Of a stretch of 33,854 nt of DNA, positions 8,373 to 16,472 are shown in pieces. Made by a program: the position numbers and the translations under genes. The stretch is from NCBI GenBank assembly GCA_017994695.1, contig JAGOKF010000040.1, positions 1 through 33,854 on the forward strand, read 5' to 3'. The DNA is from Myxococcota bacterium (GTDB taxonomy: Bacteria; Myxococcota_A; UBA9042; DTJE01). Each line of letters opens with the position of its first letter. Within the stretch, counting starts at the first letter, position 1. The notes beneath the pieces are model-generated. The model worked only from the letters and a program-made list of their open reading frames with translations. It had not been told where the DNA came from and searched no databases.

Positions 8373-10088
8373 TCAGAATCGGAAGCGTTCCTGGAAGACC
8401 GTGACGTCCTGGGCCTGCGAGGCCAGGAACCCACCTTCGCTGCGTCCGACCTGGAAACTGGTGCCCCCCGGGCCGACCGTCGCCCCGACGTAGACGTCCA
8501 TCCCCCAGAGGTGGCCCGTGGGATCTCCCACCCCGACCCCGACCCGCAGACCGACGTCGTAGGACTCCAAGTCCACCGAGAACTGGGCGAAGGCCACCTC
8601 GCTGCTTAGCCGGAAGGACACCTGGCTCCCATCGACGCCCAGGCAGGCCAGGCCGTCCAGGCAGACGTTGAACCGGAGCGACAGGTCGACGGCCAGTTCG
8701 GCCGCCAGGGCCTTCGCCTCGGCCTCCCGAGCCCGCCGCTCCCGCTCTTCCTCGGCCCGGCGCCGCTGCTCGGCGATCTGGGCCTCCCGCTGGGCGTCCC
8801 GGCAGTCCTGCGGCAGGGCGCAGATCGGGTCCACCGCGAGGTTCGCCGAGAGGGGCGGCTGGACCAGGTTCGCGGTGGTGAGGGCCACGGCCTTGCAGTG
8901 CTGGGCCAGCAGGTTGTAGAGGTACGCCGCCGCCCACTCCATCGCGGCGGCCGAGGTCCCGCTCCGAGCCCGGAACAGGAATCGCTGGAGGGCGGTCTCG
9001 GTTTCCTGGAGGAGCCTCAGGCGTCCGGGCAGGTACTCCACCAGCGCGTCGAAGGACTCCGGCAGGACCTGCTGCCGGCTCAGGTCCACCATCCCTTCGC
9101 ACTGGTCCTGGAGACACGGGCAGCAGTGCCCCCCCTGGGCCGCGCAGCATGCGGCTTCCTGTTCCGTCAGGGCCGTGAAGCCGTCCGTCCAACGCCCGGT
9201 CACCCGGTCCAGGGCCTCCATCGCCGGGTCCTCGTATTCCGTCCTCGCCCGGGTTTCGTACTGCTCGTCGATGGCCGTCAGTTCATCGATGAAGCCGTCG
9301 GGCAGGTCCCCGGGGAGGCGCTGCACCAGCGACATCGCCTCCATCGCCAGGGTCTGGGATTCCTGCCCCTGTTCGGTCACGAAGCGGGACAGGTCGTCCA
9401 TCGTGGCCAGTTCCAGGGCGCCCCGGAGGTCCCGGTCACATGCCTCGGCGTGGGCCGGCTGCGACTTCAGCGCGTCGCCCATCACCCCCAGGAGGAACTC
9501 CCGGGTCGCCCGTTCCACCAGGGCCGACCGGGGCGCCAGGGCGGCGGCCTCCTCCAGGGCCTCGGCGGCCTCCACCTCCCGGCCCAGGCACGCAAGCGCC
9601 GAGGCCAGGCTCAACCGCAGCACGGCGCTTCGGTCCCCGTCCTCCCGGCGGCGGGCCGTCTCGAGCAGCCTCCGGGCCTCCTCGCACCGCCTCCGTTCGA
9701 TCAGCATCACGGCCAGTTGCTCCAGGGCCGCCGGGTCGGTCGGGGCCTGCCGGGCCGCCATGGCCGAGGCCCACACCCCGGGCCCGATCTTTCCCTGGAG
9801 CAGGGCCGTCACCCCGTACATCCGGTAGAGATGGGCCGCGTTCCGGGGGGCGATCGTCACCGTGTCCGGAACCTGCACCGCATGGACCGGCCCGGGGTTC
9901 CAGCCCTCCACGGCCGCCCGGATGTCATCCAGTTCCTGTCTCTGGGCCGCCGTGCAGGCGGCCTCGAACTCCTCGATCAGGCCGTCGCACAGCGCCGTCA
10001 CCTGGCCAGGGCTCATCGCCGAACCGGAATCGGAACCGCATCCACACAACCAACCGGCGCCGACAAGACAAAGGATCGCCCAACGCAT
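8373..10088 (-). CDS. TPR-containing lipoprotein with coiled coil and beta-rich C-terminus
   Basis: A predicted lipoprotein of 571 residues and unknown function. The N-terminus MRWAILCLVGAGWLCGC fits a signal peptide II with lipidation at C17. Residues about 90-220 show helical repeats resembling tetratricopeptides (AALEQLAVMLIERRRCEEAR, then RLSLASALACLGREVEAAEA). A Cys cluster (CCAAQGGHCCPCLQDQC) lies near residue 310. A highly charged coiled coil (about 433-466, REAEAK-rich) precedes a ~100-residue beta-rich tail (VSFRLSSEVAFAQF, YDVGLRVGVGVGD) ending FQERFRF, reminiscent of an outer-membrane beta domain. I chose ATG 10088 over TTG 10097 because AAGGAG sits 9 nt before the ATG and would touch the TTG. 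It is divergent from the next gene and probably monocistronic. I do not recognise a named family. Confidence 0.8.
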   Translation of the reverse strand: MRWAILCLVGAGWLCGCGSDSGSAMSPGQVTALCDGLIEEFEAACTAAQRQELDDIRAAVEGWNPGPVHAVQVPDTVTIAPRNAAHLYRMYGVTALLQGKIGPGVWASAMAARQAPTDPAALEQLAVMLIERRRCEEARRLLETARRREDGDRSAVLRLSLASALACLGREVEAAEALEEAAALAPRSALVERATREFLLGVMGDALKSQPAHAEACDRDLRGALELATMDDLSRFVTEQGQESQTLAMEAMSLVQRLPGDLPDGFIDELTAIDEQYETRARTEYEDPAMEALDRVTGRWTDGFTALTEQEAACCAAQGGHCCPCLQDQCEGMVDLSRQQVLPESFDALVEYLPGRLRLLQETETALQRFLFRARSGTSAAAMEWAAAYLYNLLAQHCKAVALTTANLVQPPLSANLAVDPICALPQDCRDAQREAQIAEQRRRAEEERERRAREAEAKALAAELAVDLSLRFNVCLDGLACLGVDGSQVSFRLSSEVAFAQFSVDLESYDVGLRVGVGVGDPTGHLWGMDVYVGATVGPGGTSFQVGRSEGGFLASQAQDVTVFQERFRF

Positions 10089-10097
10089 CGTCCGCAA

Positions 10098-10103
10098 CTC
10101 CTT
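10098..10103 (-). promoter_or_regulatory. Shine-Dalgarno that fixes the lipoprotein start
   Basis: On the minus strand this reads AAGGAG, 9 nt upstream of ATG 10088. It abuts the alternative TTG at 10097, which would leave no spacing, so the ATG is the probable start. Confidence 0.6.
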
Positions 10104-10229
10104 TTCCCCCAGGACCCGCAGGCCCGGGGAATTCTACACAGACATCCGACCGGAACCCCATCCGTCGTCCCGTCCGGTGGGCTTCGTCGCGGTGCCCCCG
10201 GTCCCCTCGATCGGGGCGGATGCGGTTCG

Positions 10230-10238
10230 TGGTAGAAA
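10230..10238 (+). promoter_or_regulatory. Possible extended -10 element (TGGTAGAAA)
   Basis: TGG followed by TAGAAA lies 18 nt before the GTG start of the downstream membrane gene and fits an extended -10 (TGnTATAAT, 4 of 6 in the hexamer). No clear -35 is seen. The 168-nt divergent gap holds little else: another AT-rich patch, GAATTCTACAC at 10131-10141, could serve the minus-strand lipoprotein gene as TAGAAT on that strand. Confidence 0.35.
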
Positions 10239-10256
10239 TCCGGCCCGGGAGGCCAC

Positions 10257-10807
10257 GTGACCATCCGCCTGGAAGAGTGGAACCGTCGTTGGGGCCCATG
10301 GGCATCCCTGGCCCTGGGCGTCGGGACGCTGGCCATCGTGCGCCGGGGGGCATCCGATGCCCCCGTGGCCGTTTCGACCCTCGCCCTGGCCTGGACCGCC
10401 GCCGCGGTGGCCGGCCTGGTGGCCGGGGCCCCCCTGGTGCCCCGATCCCGGATCCGCACCTGGGGGATCCCGGCGATCCTCGCCGCCGCCGGGGTGTCGG
10501 CGGGGCTGCTGTGGATCGCCGCACCCCTGCTGCCCCCGGTGCCCCTGATGTGCAAGGGCGCCGTCGCGGGGACCTCCATCCGGGATCGGGAGGCGGTCGA
10601 TCCGTCAAGAGATTTCGCACCCGGGACACCCCTCGTGTCCGCGTGGTTCTCGGTCGCGGCTCCGCCGCGGTTCCGCCAGCCCGTTCGCTTCACGTGGTTC
10701 CGGGACGGGCGGCCCGTCGGCGGAATCCCGAACCGGGCCGATGGCATGTGGACCTCCGGACGGAATCGGGGCTGCTGGTGGGCCGGGTGCGGTTCCGGGT
10801 CCGGTAG
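10257..10807 (+). pseudogene. Membrane protein with DUF2914-like tail, frameshifted
   Basis: The reading frame from GTG 10257 (GGGAGG 4 nt upstream) encodes about three hydrophobic segments (ASLALGVGTLAIV, LAWTAAAVAGLVAG, IPAILAAAGVSAGLLWIA). A soluble domain follows with TPLVSAWFSVA and VRFTWFRDGRPVG, the beginning of a DUF2914-like domain. After about position 10735 this frame degrades into Arg/Trp-rich sequence running into the asparaginase gene. The -1 frame carries the expected ending, RWHVDLRTESGLLVGRVRF, to a TAG at 10805-10807, 42 nt before the next gene. One missing base in the GGGCC run near 10738 would join them. Typical DUF2914 domains have more residues between the two halves, so an out-of-frame deletion of some 60-75 nt is also possible. 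Real mutation and sequencing error cannot be separated here. Function unknown; DUF2914 proteins are envelope-associated. Confidence 0.6.
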
Positions 10808-10849
10808 AATGCCCCGGTCGCCCCGGGCCGGGAATCCAGGAGGTCGTCC

Positions 10850-11836
10850 ATGGCGCGCAAGGTGCTGCTGGTCCACACGGGGGGCACGCTGGGGATGGCC
10901 CCGTCCGGCGATCCGACGTCGCTGTCGCCGGGGCCTTCGGTGGCCCGCATCCTGGAGCAGGTCCCGGAACTGGCCGAGGTGGCCGACCTGCACCTGACGG
11001 TGCCGTTCAACCGCGACTCGGCGACGCTGGAGCCGGAGGACGTCCTGGGCCTGGCCCGGGGCATCCGGGAACGGTCCGGGGACTGCGACGGCGTGGTGGT
11101 CATCCACGGCACCGACACGATGGCCTACACCGCCTCGGTGCTGGGCTTCCTGCTGGCGGACCTCGGGAAGCCGGTCGTCCTGACGGGGTCCCAGCGGCCC
11201 CTGGCCTACGTCCGGAGCGACGCCCGGGGCAACCTGGTGGACGCCGTCACGCTGGCGACCCGGGGCGTCGCCGAGGTGGGGATCTGCTTCGGGGAACTGT
11301 GGCTTCGCGGGGTGGCCGCCGAGAAGATGTCGGTCCACCGCTACCAGGCCTTCGACTCCCCCAACCTGCCGCCCCTGGCGGAACTGGGCCTCCACGTCCG
11401 GATGCATCCCCACGCGGGCCGATTCGAGCGCAGGGTGCCCCCCGGACTGGGCGGGCGCCTGGAAACGAACCTCGCGGTCTATGCCCCCTTCCCGGGCATG
11501 CCCTGGCGCCCGCCGGACGAGGCGACCCGGGGCGTGCTGATCGAGGCATACGGCGCGGGCAACCTGCCGATGAACCGGTCCGACCTGCGGGCCCTGATGG
11601 ACCACTGCCGCCGGCGCGGGATCCCCGTGGTGATCGGCAGCATCTGCACCTCGGGCGGGGTGGAACTGGAAACCTACGAACTGGGGCGAATCGCCGCCGG
11701 CCTGGGGGCCATCTCGGGCGGGATGCACACCCGCTGGGCGGCCCTGGCCAAGATGGGCCTGGTGCTGGGCGCCGGGGGCACCCGCGACGACGTCCGGGAG
11801 GCCTTCGGCACCTCCTGGGCCGGCGAGCCGACGTAG
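10850..11836 (+). CDS. ansA: Type I (cytoplasmic) L-asparaginase
   Basis: A 328-residue enzyme that hydrolyses L-asparagine to aspartate and ammonia. HTGGTLGM supplies the nucleophilic Thr (T13). HGTDTMAYTA supplies the T88/D89 pair, and K159 in the RGVAAEK segment matches the catalytic Lys of the family. The lack of a signal peptide and the GTLGM form point to type I rather than the periplasmic type II. GGAGG sits 7 nt before the ATG. A TAGAAT sequence at 10805-10810 could be a weak -10 but overlaps the upstream stop codon. It is followed by a hairpin and the strong promoter of the protease cassette, so it probably ends its own transcript. Confidence 0.93.
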   Translation: MARKVLLVHTGGTLGMAPSGDPTSLSPGPSVARILEQVPELAEVADLHLTVPFNRDSATLEPEDVLGLARGIRERSGDCDGVVVIHGTDTMAYTASVLGFLLADLGKPVVLTGSQRPLAYVRSDARGNLVDAVTLATRGVAEVGICFGELWLRGVAAEKMSVHRYQAFDSPNLPPLAELGLHVRMHPHAGRFERRVPPGLGGRLETNLAVYAPFPGMPWRPPDEATRGVLIEAYGAGNLPMNRSDLRALMDHCRRRGIPVVIGSICTSGGVELETYELGRIAAGLGAISGGMHTRWAALAKMGLVLGAGGTRDDVREAFGTSWAGEPT

Positions 11837-11842
11837 CCCCGC

Positions 11843-11870
11843 CCCGGCACCACCGGTGATCCTTGCCGGG
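11843..11870 (+). terminator. Possible terminator hairpin after the asparaginase gene
   Basis: CCCGGCA and TGCCGGG form a perfect 7-bp stem a few bases past the asparaginase stop, with a self-complementary CACCGGTG in the loop. No T-run follows. A second weaker stem (GGGAA/TTCCC) lies just after. The position before a new promoter supports a transcript end. Confidence 0.4.
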
Positions 11871-11927
11871 TCCGGGAAGCCCCGTTCCCCCCTGGGTTCC
11901 TTCCACCGATTCCAGATGTCCGCTTCG

Positions 11928-11936
11928 TGATATAAT
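11928..11936 (+). promoter_or_regulatory. Extended -10 promoter for the protease cassette
   Basis: TGATATAAT is an exact match to the extended -10 consensus TGnTATAAT, striking in DNA this GC-rich. The best -35 candidate (ATTCCA, 16 nt spacer) is poor, as expected for extended -10 promoters. Initiation near 11943 would leave a leader of about 25 nt containing GGAGAGGAGGGA before ATG 11969. Confidence 0.7.
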
Positions 11937-11968
11937 GTTGCCCCTTTCGAGCCTGGAGAGGAGGGACC

Positions 11969-13936
11969 ATGGCGGAATCTCGGCGATGGCGGATCGGGAC
12001 GGCGATCCTCGCCGCGACGTTCCTGGCGTCCTGGGGCTGCGACGCGGACCCGGACGACGGGCCGCTGGCACCGGAGGAGGAGATGTTCGCCCCGCTGTCC
12101 GAGCGGGATCCCCTCTGGGAAGGGGCCCCGGCGGCCGACGGGCTCCCAGAGGAAGGCAAGGCCGACGCGGTCTATCCAAAGCAGTTCGACCTGCTGCAGT
12201 GGCAGTCCCCGGTGCGCAACCAGGCCCGTCGGGGGGTCTGCTCGATCTTCGCCACGGTGGCCCTGATGGAGCACCTCTACCTCCGGGAGGGGACCATCCC
12301 GAACCCGGACTTCTCGGAGCAGTACCTCCAGTGGTCCGTGAAGACCGAGGTGGGAGCCTTCCGGGAGGAGGAGGGTTCCAACGCCTCGAACAACCTGGAG
12401 GCGATCTCCCGGTACGGCATCCCCTTCGAGTCGGCCTGGCCCTACGAGACCTCCCCCTGGACGGCCTCCAACGACGCCCGCTGCACCGGGGAGAAGCGCC
12501 CGACAGTCTGCTGGACCAACGGCGATCCCCCCGAGGCGGCCCGGAAGGCCCCGAAGTTCCGGCTGCCCCGGGGGCGCTACGTGAACCCCTCCGAGCGGTC
12601 CATCAAGGCCGTGTTGTCGGAGAAGCGCATCGGCGTGGTGGCGGGGCTGGACTTCTTCTACCAGGCCTGGAACCACGGCGCATCGGACCTGCCGGTGAAC
12701 CGGGGCTATTTCAGCGAGGGATACGTCCTCTACCCCAACGAGGCGGACCAGGAGGCCAGCCGCAAGAAGCCCGCGGGCCACGCGATCCTGCTGGTGGGAT
12801 GGGACGACGACCTGGAGGTTCCGATCCTGGACGGCCAGGGCAATCCGGTCCTGGGGAGCGACGGGAAGCCGAAGACCGAAAAGGGCTTCTTCCTGTTCAA
12901 GAACTCCTGGGGAACCGGCGGGTTCGGCATCCGGAACCGCTTCGGCCCGGGCTACGGGTGGATCTCGTACCGCTACGTCCGGGAGTTCGGAAACGTGTAC
13001 ACCTCCGACGTGCCGAAACTGGACCTGATGGAGGACTGCGGGAACCGGATCGACGACGACTACGACGGGGCGACGGACTGCGACGACCCCTCGTGCAGGG
13101 ACCATGCGTCGTGCCGCCCGGCGGGAAGCCGGTGGGAGAACACCTCGGCGCTGCCCATTCCCGACAACGGCACCGCGGTGTCCTCGGAGATCCGGGTCCC
13201 GGTCGAGGGCACCGTCGCCAAGGCCTTCGTGACGGTGGACATCCGGCACACCTACATCGGGGACCTGGTCGTGGCGCTGGTCTCCCCGGGAGGCCGGCGA
13301 GTGGTGCTCCACGACCGCCAGGGCGGCGGGGACGACGACCTGCGCACCACCTGGACCGTGGACGGCATGGCCGGCGAGGCGGCCCGGGGCGCCTGGAGGC
13401 TCGAGGTGACCGACAAGGCCCGGGCCGATACCGGGACCCTGACGTCCTGGGCCCTGGAACTCCAGGTGGAGGGCACGGTGCCCCCCGAGGTCTGCGACGA
13501 CGGGGTGGACAACGACGGGCGCAACGGGGCCGACTGCGCCGATCCGGCCTGCGCGGCCTTCCCGGCCTGCGGGAGCACCCGGAAGGTGACCCGCCAGGAC
13601 GCCCCGGACCTGCCGATCCCCGACGGAAAGGCCAGCGGGCTGCTCCGGGAGATCGACATCCCCGAGGACGGCACCCTGGTCGCCCTGGCCGTCGCGGTGG
13701 ACATCCGCCACCCCTACCGGGGGGACCTGCGGATCCGGCTGATGGGCCCCGACGGGCAGATCGCAACCCTCCTGGACCAGCAGGGGGACGACCAGGACGA
13801 CGTGGTGGAGACCTGGCATCCGACCCTCTGGGACGGAAAGGGCGTCCGGGGGACCTGGATGCTGGAGGTCGCGGACTTGAACTCCCTGGACCAGGGCCGA
13901 CTGAAGTCCTGGACCTTCGAGGCGACGGTGCGCTGA
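11969..13936 (+). CDS. Secreted papain-family (C1) protease with two P/Homo-B domains
   Basis: A 655-residue secreted or lipid-anchored cysteine protease. The signal region (TAILAATFLASWGC) could be lipidated at C24, though the lipobox is imperfect. The C1 catalytic domain spans about 70-345: oxyanion Gln in RNQARRGVCSIFAT with nucleophile C91, H271 in AGHAILLVGW and N312 in KNSWG. Residues 357-376 form a MopE-like linker (CGNRIDDDYDGATDCDDPSC). A P/Homo-B jelly-roll follows (about 388-500: LPIPDN, RHTYIGDLVVAL, LHDRQGG, TGTLTSWALEL), then a second linker (about 509-534) and a second P domain (about 545-655). P domains usually accompany subtilisin-like or metalloproteases, so pairing with a C1 protease is unusual. 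A substantial pro-region is not obvious. A strong promoter and Shine-Dalgarno precede it, and the next gene begins 19 nt downstream. Confidence 0.9.
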   Translation: MAESRRWRIGTAILAATFLASWGCDADPDDGPLAPEEEMFAPLSERDPLWEGAPAADGLPEEGKADAVYPKQFDLLQWQSPVRNQARRGVCSIFATVALMEHLYLREGTIPNPDFSEQYLQWSVKTEVGAFREEEGSNASNNLEAISRYGIPFESAWPYETSPWTASNDARCTGEKRPTVCWTNGDPPEAARKAPKFRLPRGRYVNPSERSIKAVLSEKRIGVVAGLDFFYQAWNHGASDLPVNRGYFSEGYVLYPNEADQEASRKKPAGHAILLVGWDDDLEVPILDGQGNPVLGSDGKPKTEKGFFLFKNSWGTGGFGIRNRFGPGYGWISYRYVREFGNVYTSDVPKLDLMEDCGNRIDDDYDGATDCDDPSCRDHASCRPAGSRWENTSALPIPDNGTAVSSEIRVPVEGTVAKAFVTVDIRHTYIGDLVVALVSPGGRRVVLHDRQGGGDDDLRTTWTVDGMAGEAARGAWRLEVTDKARADTGTLTSWALELQVEGTVPPEVCDDGVDNDGRNGADCADPACAAFPACGSTRKVTRQDAPDLPIPDGKASGLLREIDIPEDGTLVALAVAVDIRHPYRGDLRIRLMGPDGQIATLLDQQGDDQDDVVETWHPTLWDGKGVRGTWMLEVADLNSLDQGRLKSWTFEATVR

Positions 13937-13955
13937 CCCCCGGGAAGACGATCCG

Positions 13956-16472
13956 ATGCGGCGGCATGGTCGGGCAACGGTCCAGGAAGGCTTCGCCGCC
14001 GGGGCAGGCGGACTGCTCCCGGTCCTGGTCCTCTCCCTGGCGGCCGGGTGTGCCGGTGGAACCCGGGAGGTCCCGCCCAGGCTGCTTCCCATCCCGGCCC
14101 AGCGGACCGCGGTGGGCCGGACCCTGACCGTGGACCTGTCCGTCGAGAACCCCTCGGGGCTCCCGTTGACCTTCTCCTGGACCGGACCGGATCTCCCGGG
14201 CATGGCCGAGTCGGTGCACCTCTCGGCGACACCCTTCGGGGCCCGCTTCCTGTACACCCCCCTGGCCAGCCACACCGGCGACCAGGCCTTCGAGGTCCGC
14301 GTGGTCTCCCGGGCCGGGGAGGACCGGCAGGCATTCGTGGTCACCGTGGCGCCCGACGACACGACGGCCCCGTCGTTCCTGCGCCCGGGACCCGGGGCCA
14401 CCTTCGACCTTTCCCGGGAATCCTGCGTCCGGGTGGACGTCGAGGTCCGGGACGAGGACAGCCGGCAGGTGACGCTGGCCGCCACGGGGGACGTCCCACC
14501 CTCGGCGGAGTTCGTCCAGACGGGTCCCAAGACCGGGGAGTGGACCTGGTGCCCCGGAGCGGCCGAACTGGACCGGTCCCTGCAATGGCGGTTCTTCTTC
14601 GAGGCGGACGACGGGGACCATCCCCCGGTACGGCAGCCCTTCCTGGCCGTCCTGCTGCGACCCGGCAAGGACGACTGCCCCGGGAGCGCCCCGGAGGTCG
14701 CCTTCCTGTCCCCCGGGAAGGGGGAACGGGTCGCGTCGGTGACCGGGTATCCCGTCGCCATCCGGGTCACGGACGACCAGGGACTGCGGGATCCCCCGGC
14801 GGTGCTCTGGATGCGCGGGGAGCCCGAGGACACGGACCACCCGGACTTGGGGGAGTTCCAGGCGCTGTCGGTCCTGGCCGAGGGGGACCGGTTCGTCGCC
14901 CGGGTGCCGCACCTGGGCCTCGCCCCGGGGGCCGAGGAGGTCGTGTCGCTGCTGGTCGTCGCGACGGACAACGACGACGCCTCGGGGACCGCCTGCGACC
15001 ACCGGACCGTGTCCCGGGTCCACCGCTTCCTGGCGGTGGGGGGCGATTTTTCCCGGGACGCGGGAGGGACCTGCTCCCCCTGCGACCTCGCCGAGGCCTG
15101 CCATTCGGGGGTCTGCCTCCGGGGCGCCCTGGAGGGCCGATGCGTGCCTGCCTGCCCGGCCGATTGCCCCGACGGTCGGACCTGCGCCCGGGCAACGGCC
15201 CTGGACGGACGATCCGCCTCCGTCTGCGAGTCCCTCGAGGCCCTCTGTCCCTCGGAGGCCGGGCCTTCGTCCTGCGCCGACGACCCCGACGAGCCCGACG
15301 ACGGCATCGATCGGGCAGCCGCCTGGGACCTTGCCCCACGGGATCGCCGGATGTGCCCGGAAGACCGGGACTGGATGCGCCTTTCCGTCCCGGGCCCCGG
15401 GTGGCTGACCCTGTCCCTGCGCCCCGTCGCCTGGGAATCGGGGGACGCGGACCTGGTCCTGCGGGATGGACGCGGCCAGCAGCGGGCCATCGCCGCCGCG
15501 AACGGCCCCTCCGAGGACCTCCGGTTCTGCACCGACGCCGCCTCGGACTGGTTCGTCGAGGTGGCCGGCAACGCCGAGGCCCGGGGCTCCTGGCGGATCG
15601 CGGGGACCTTCCAGGGGGGATCCTGCTGCCAGGACGACCCCTTCGAGCCCGACGGCGGACCCGACGAGGCCCGTCCGCTCCCCTTCCCGGGCCTCGGGGA
15701 GGGGGTGATCTGCCCCTACGACAGCGACTGGTTCCGCCTGGAGGTGCCGTCGGTGGCGACGGTCGAGGTGACCCTGGTGTCGGAGGACCGGGGAGTGGAC
15801 CTGGACCTCCAGGTCTTCGGGCCGGCGGGAACCCTGGTGGCCTTCGGGGATGCCCTCGGGGACGAGACCATCGCCTGGGATGCCCGGCCGGGGACCCACT
15901 GGATCCGGGTCTTCGGCTACCAGGGGCACACCGACGCCTACCTGGTCGAAACGGACCTCTCCCCGGCCCCGTCCTGCGGCACCGATCGGGACTGCCCCCT
16001 GGGGACCTCCTGCTGGGACCGGTCCTGCGGCGAGTCCTTCTGCCGGAACGACGCCGACTGCCCCGGTGGGTCGGCCTGCCCGTTCCCAGGCCCCGGGGCC
16101 CTGGCGAGCCTCTGCGGCGCTCCTTGCACGAAGAACGCCGACTGCCGGGACGGAGAGGCCTGCAAGGCCTTCCCGGAGGGACGGTTCTGTGGCATCAAGG
16201 GAAGCGGTGCCAACGGCGACGCCTGCGACACGTTCCTGGACTGCGGCGGCCAGCGGGCCTGCCTCCCCTGGCCGGGGGGCTGCTGCGCCCGGGCCGGATG
16301 CCGCGGCCACGGGGACTGCGAGGGAGGAACCTGGTGCGTGGTTGTCCGGGAAACGCCCGCCTGCCTGCCTTCCTGCGATCCGGCCACGCCGGCCTGCCGC
16401 CAGTCCGAGGGCTATTCCTGCCGGGCCGTCCCCGACGGGGACGGGATCGATCGATGGGTCTGCGTCCCGTGA
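13956..16472 (+). CDS. Cys-rich lipoprotein with Ig-like and PPC domains
   Basis: An 838-residue predicted outer-surface lipoprotein. The lipobox LSLAAGC is good (C32). Residues about 40-130 resemble a cadherin/Ig-like repeat (ALPLTFSW-type turn as GLPLTFSWTGP, then GARFLYTPLASHTGD). Further beta-rich segments reach about 360. A Cys-rich patch (about 370-440) is followed by two pre-peptidase C-terminal (PPC) domains (about 443-555 and 560-668). Each opens DDP-xEPD, contains DxDW(M/F)RL and ends in an aromatic-rich strand. The last 170 residues hold CxxDxDCPxGxxC-type knots as in myxobacterial surface proteins. No catalytic motif is visible. It may be a substrate, chaperone or adhesin partner of the flanking proteases. 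The following gene overlaps its end. Confidence 0.82.
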   Translation: MRRHGRATVQEGFAAGAGGLLPVLVLSLAAGCAGGTREVPPRLLPIPAQRTAVGRTLTVDLSVENPSGLPLTFSWTGPDLPGMAESVHLSATPFGARFLYTPLASHTGDQAFEVRVVSRAGEDRQAFVVTVAPDDTTAPSFLRPGPGATFDLSRESCVRVDVEVRDEDSRQVTLAATGDVPPSAEFVQTGPKTGEWTWCPGAAELDRSLQWRFFFEADDGDHPPVRQPFLAVLLRPGKDDCPGSAPEVAFLSPGKGERVASVTGYPVAIRVTDDQGLRDPPAVLWMRGEPEDTDHPDLGEFQALSVLAEGDRFVARVPHLGLAPGAEEVVSLLVVATDNDDASGTACDHRTVSRVHRFLAVGGDFSRDAGGTCSPCDLAEACHSGVCLRGALEGRCVPACPADCPDGRTCARATALDGRSASVCESLEALCPSEAGPSSCADDPDEPDDGIDRAAAWDLAPRDRRMCPEDRDWMRLSVPGPGWLTLSLRPVAWESGDADLVLRDGRGQQRAIAAANGPSEDLRFCTDAASDWFVEVAGNAEARGSWRIAGTFQGGSCCQDDPFEPDGGPDEARPLPFPGLGEGVICPYDSDWFRLEVPSVATVEVTLVSEDRGVDLDLQVFGPAGTLVAFGDALGDETIAWDARPGTHWIRVFGYQGHTDAYLVETDLSPAPSCGTDRDCPLGTSCWDRSCGESFCRNDADCPGGSACPFPGPGALASLCGAPCTKNADCRDGEACKAFPEGRFCGIKGSGANGDACDTFLDCGGQRACLPWPGGCCARAGCRGHGDCEGGTWCVVVRETPACLPSCDPATPACRQSEGYSCRAVPDGDGIDRWVCVP

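Noticed and set aside
10740-10997. In-frame continuation of the DUF2914-like gene into asparaginase
   Set aside because: The translation becomes Arg/Trp-rich and overlaps the asparaginase start by 148 nt, while the -1 frame gives a sensible domain ending.
10013-15571. Minus-strand open frame of 1852 codons
   Set aside because: It runs antisense to asparaginase, the C1 protease and the PPC lipoprotein and shows no domain; a base-composition effect.
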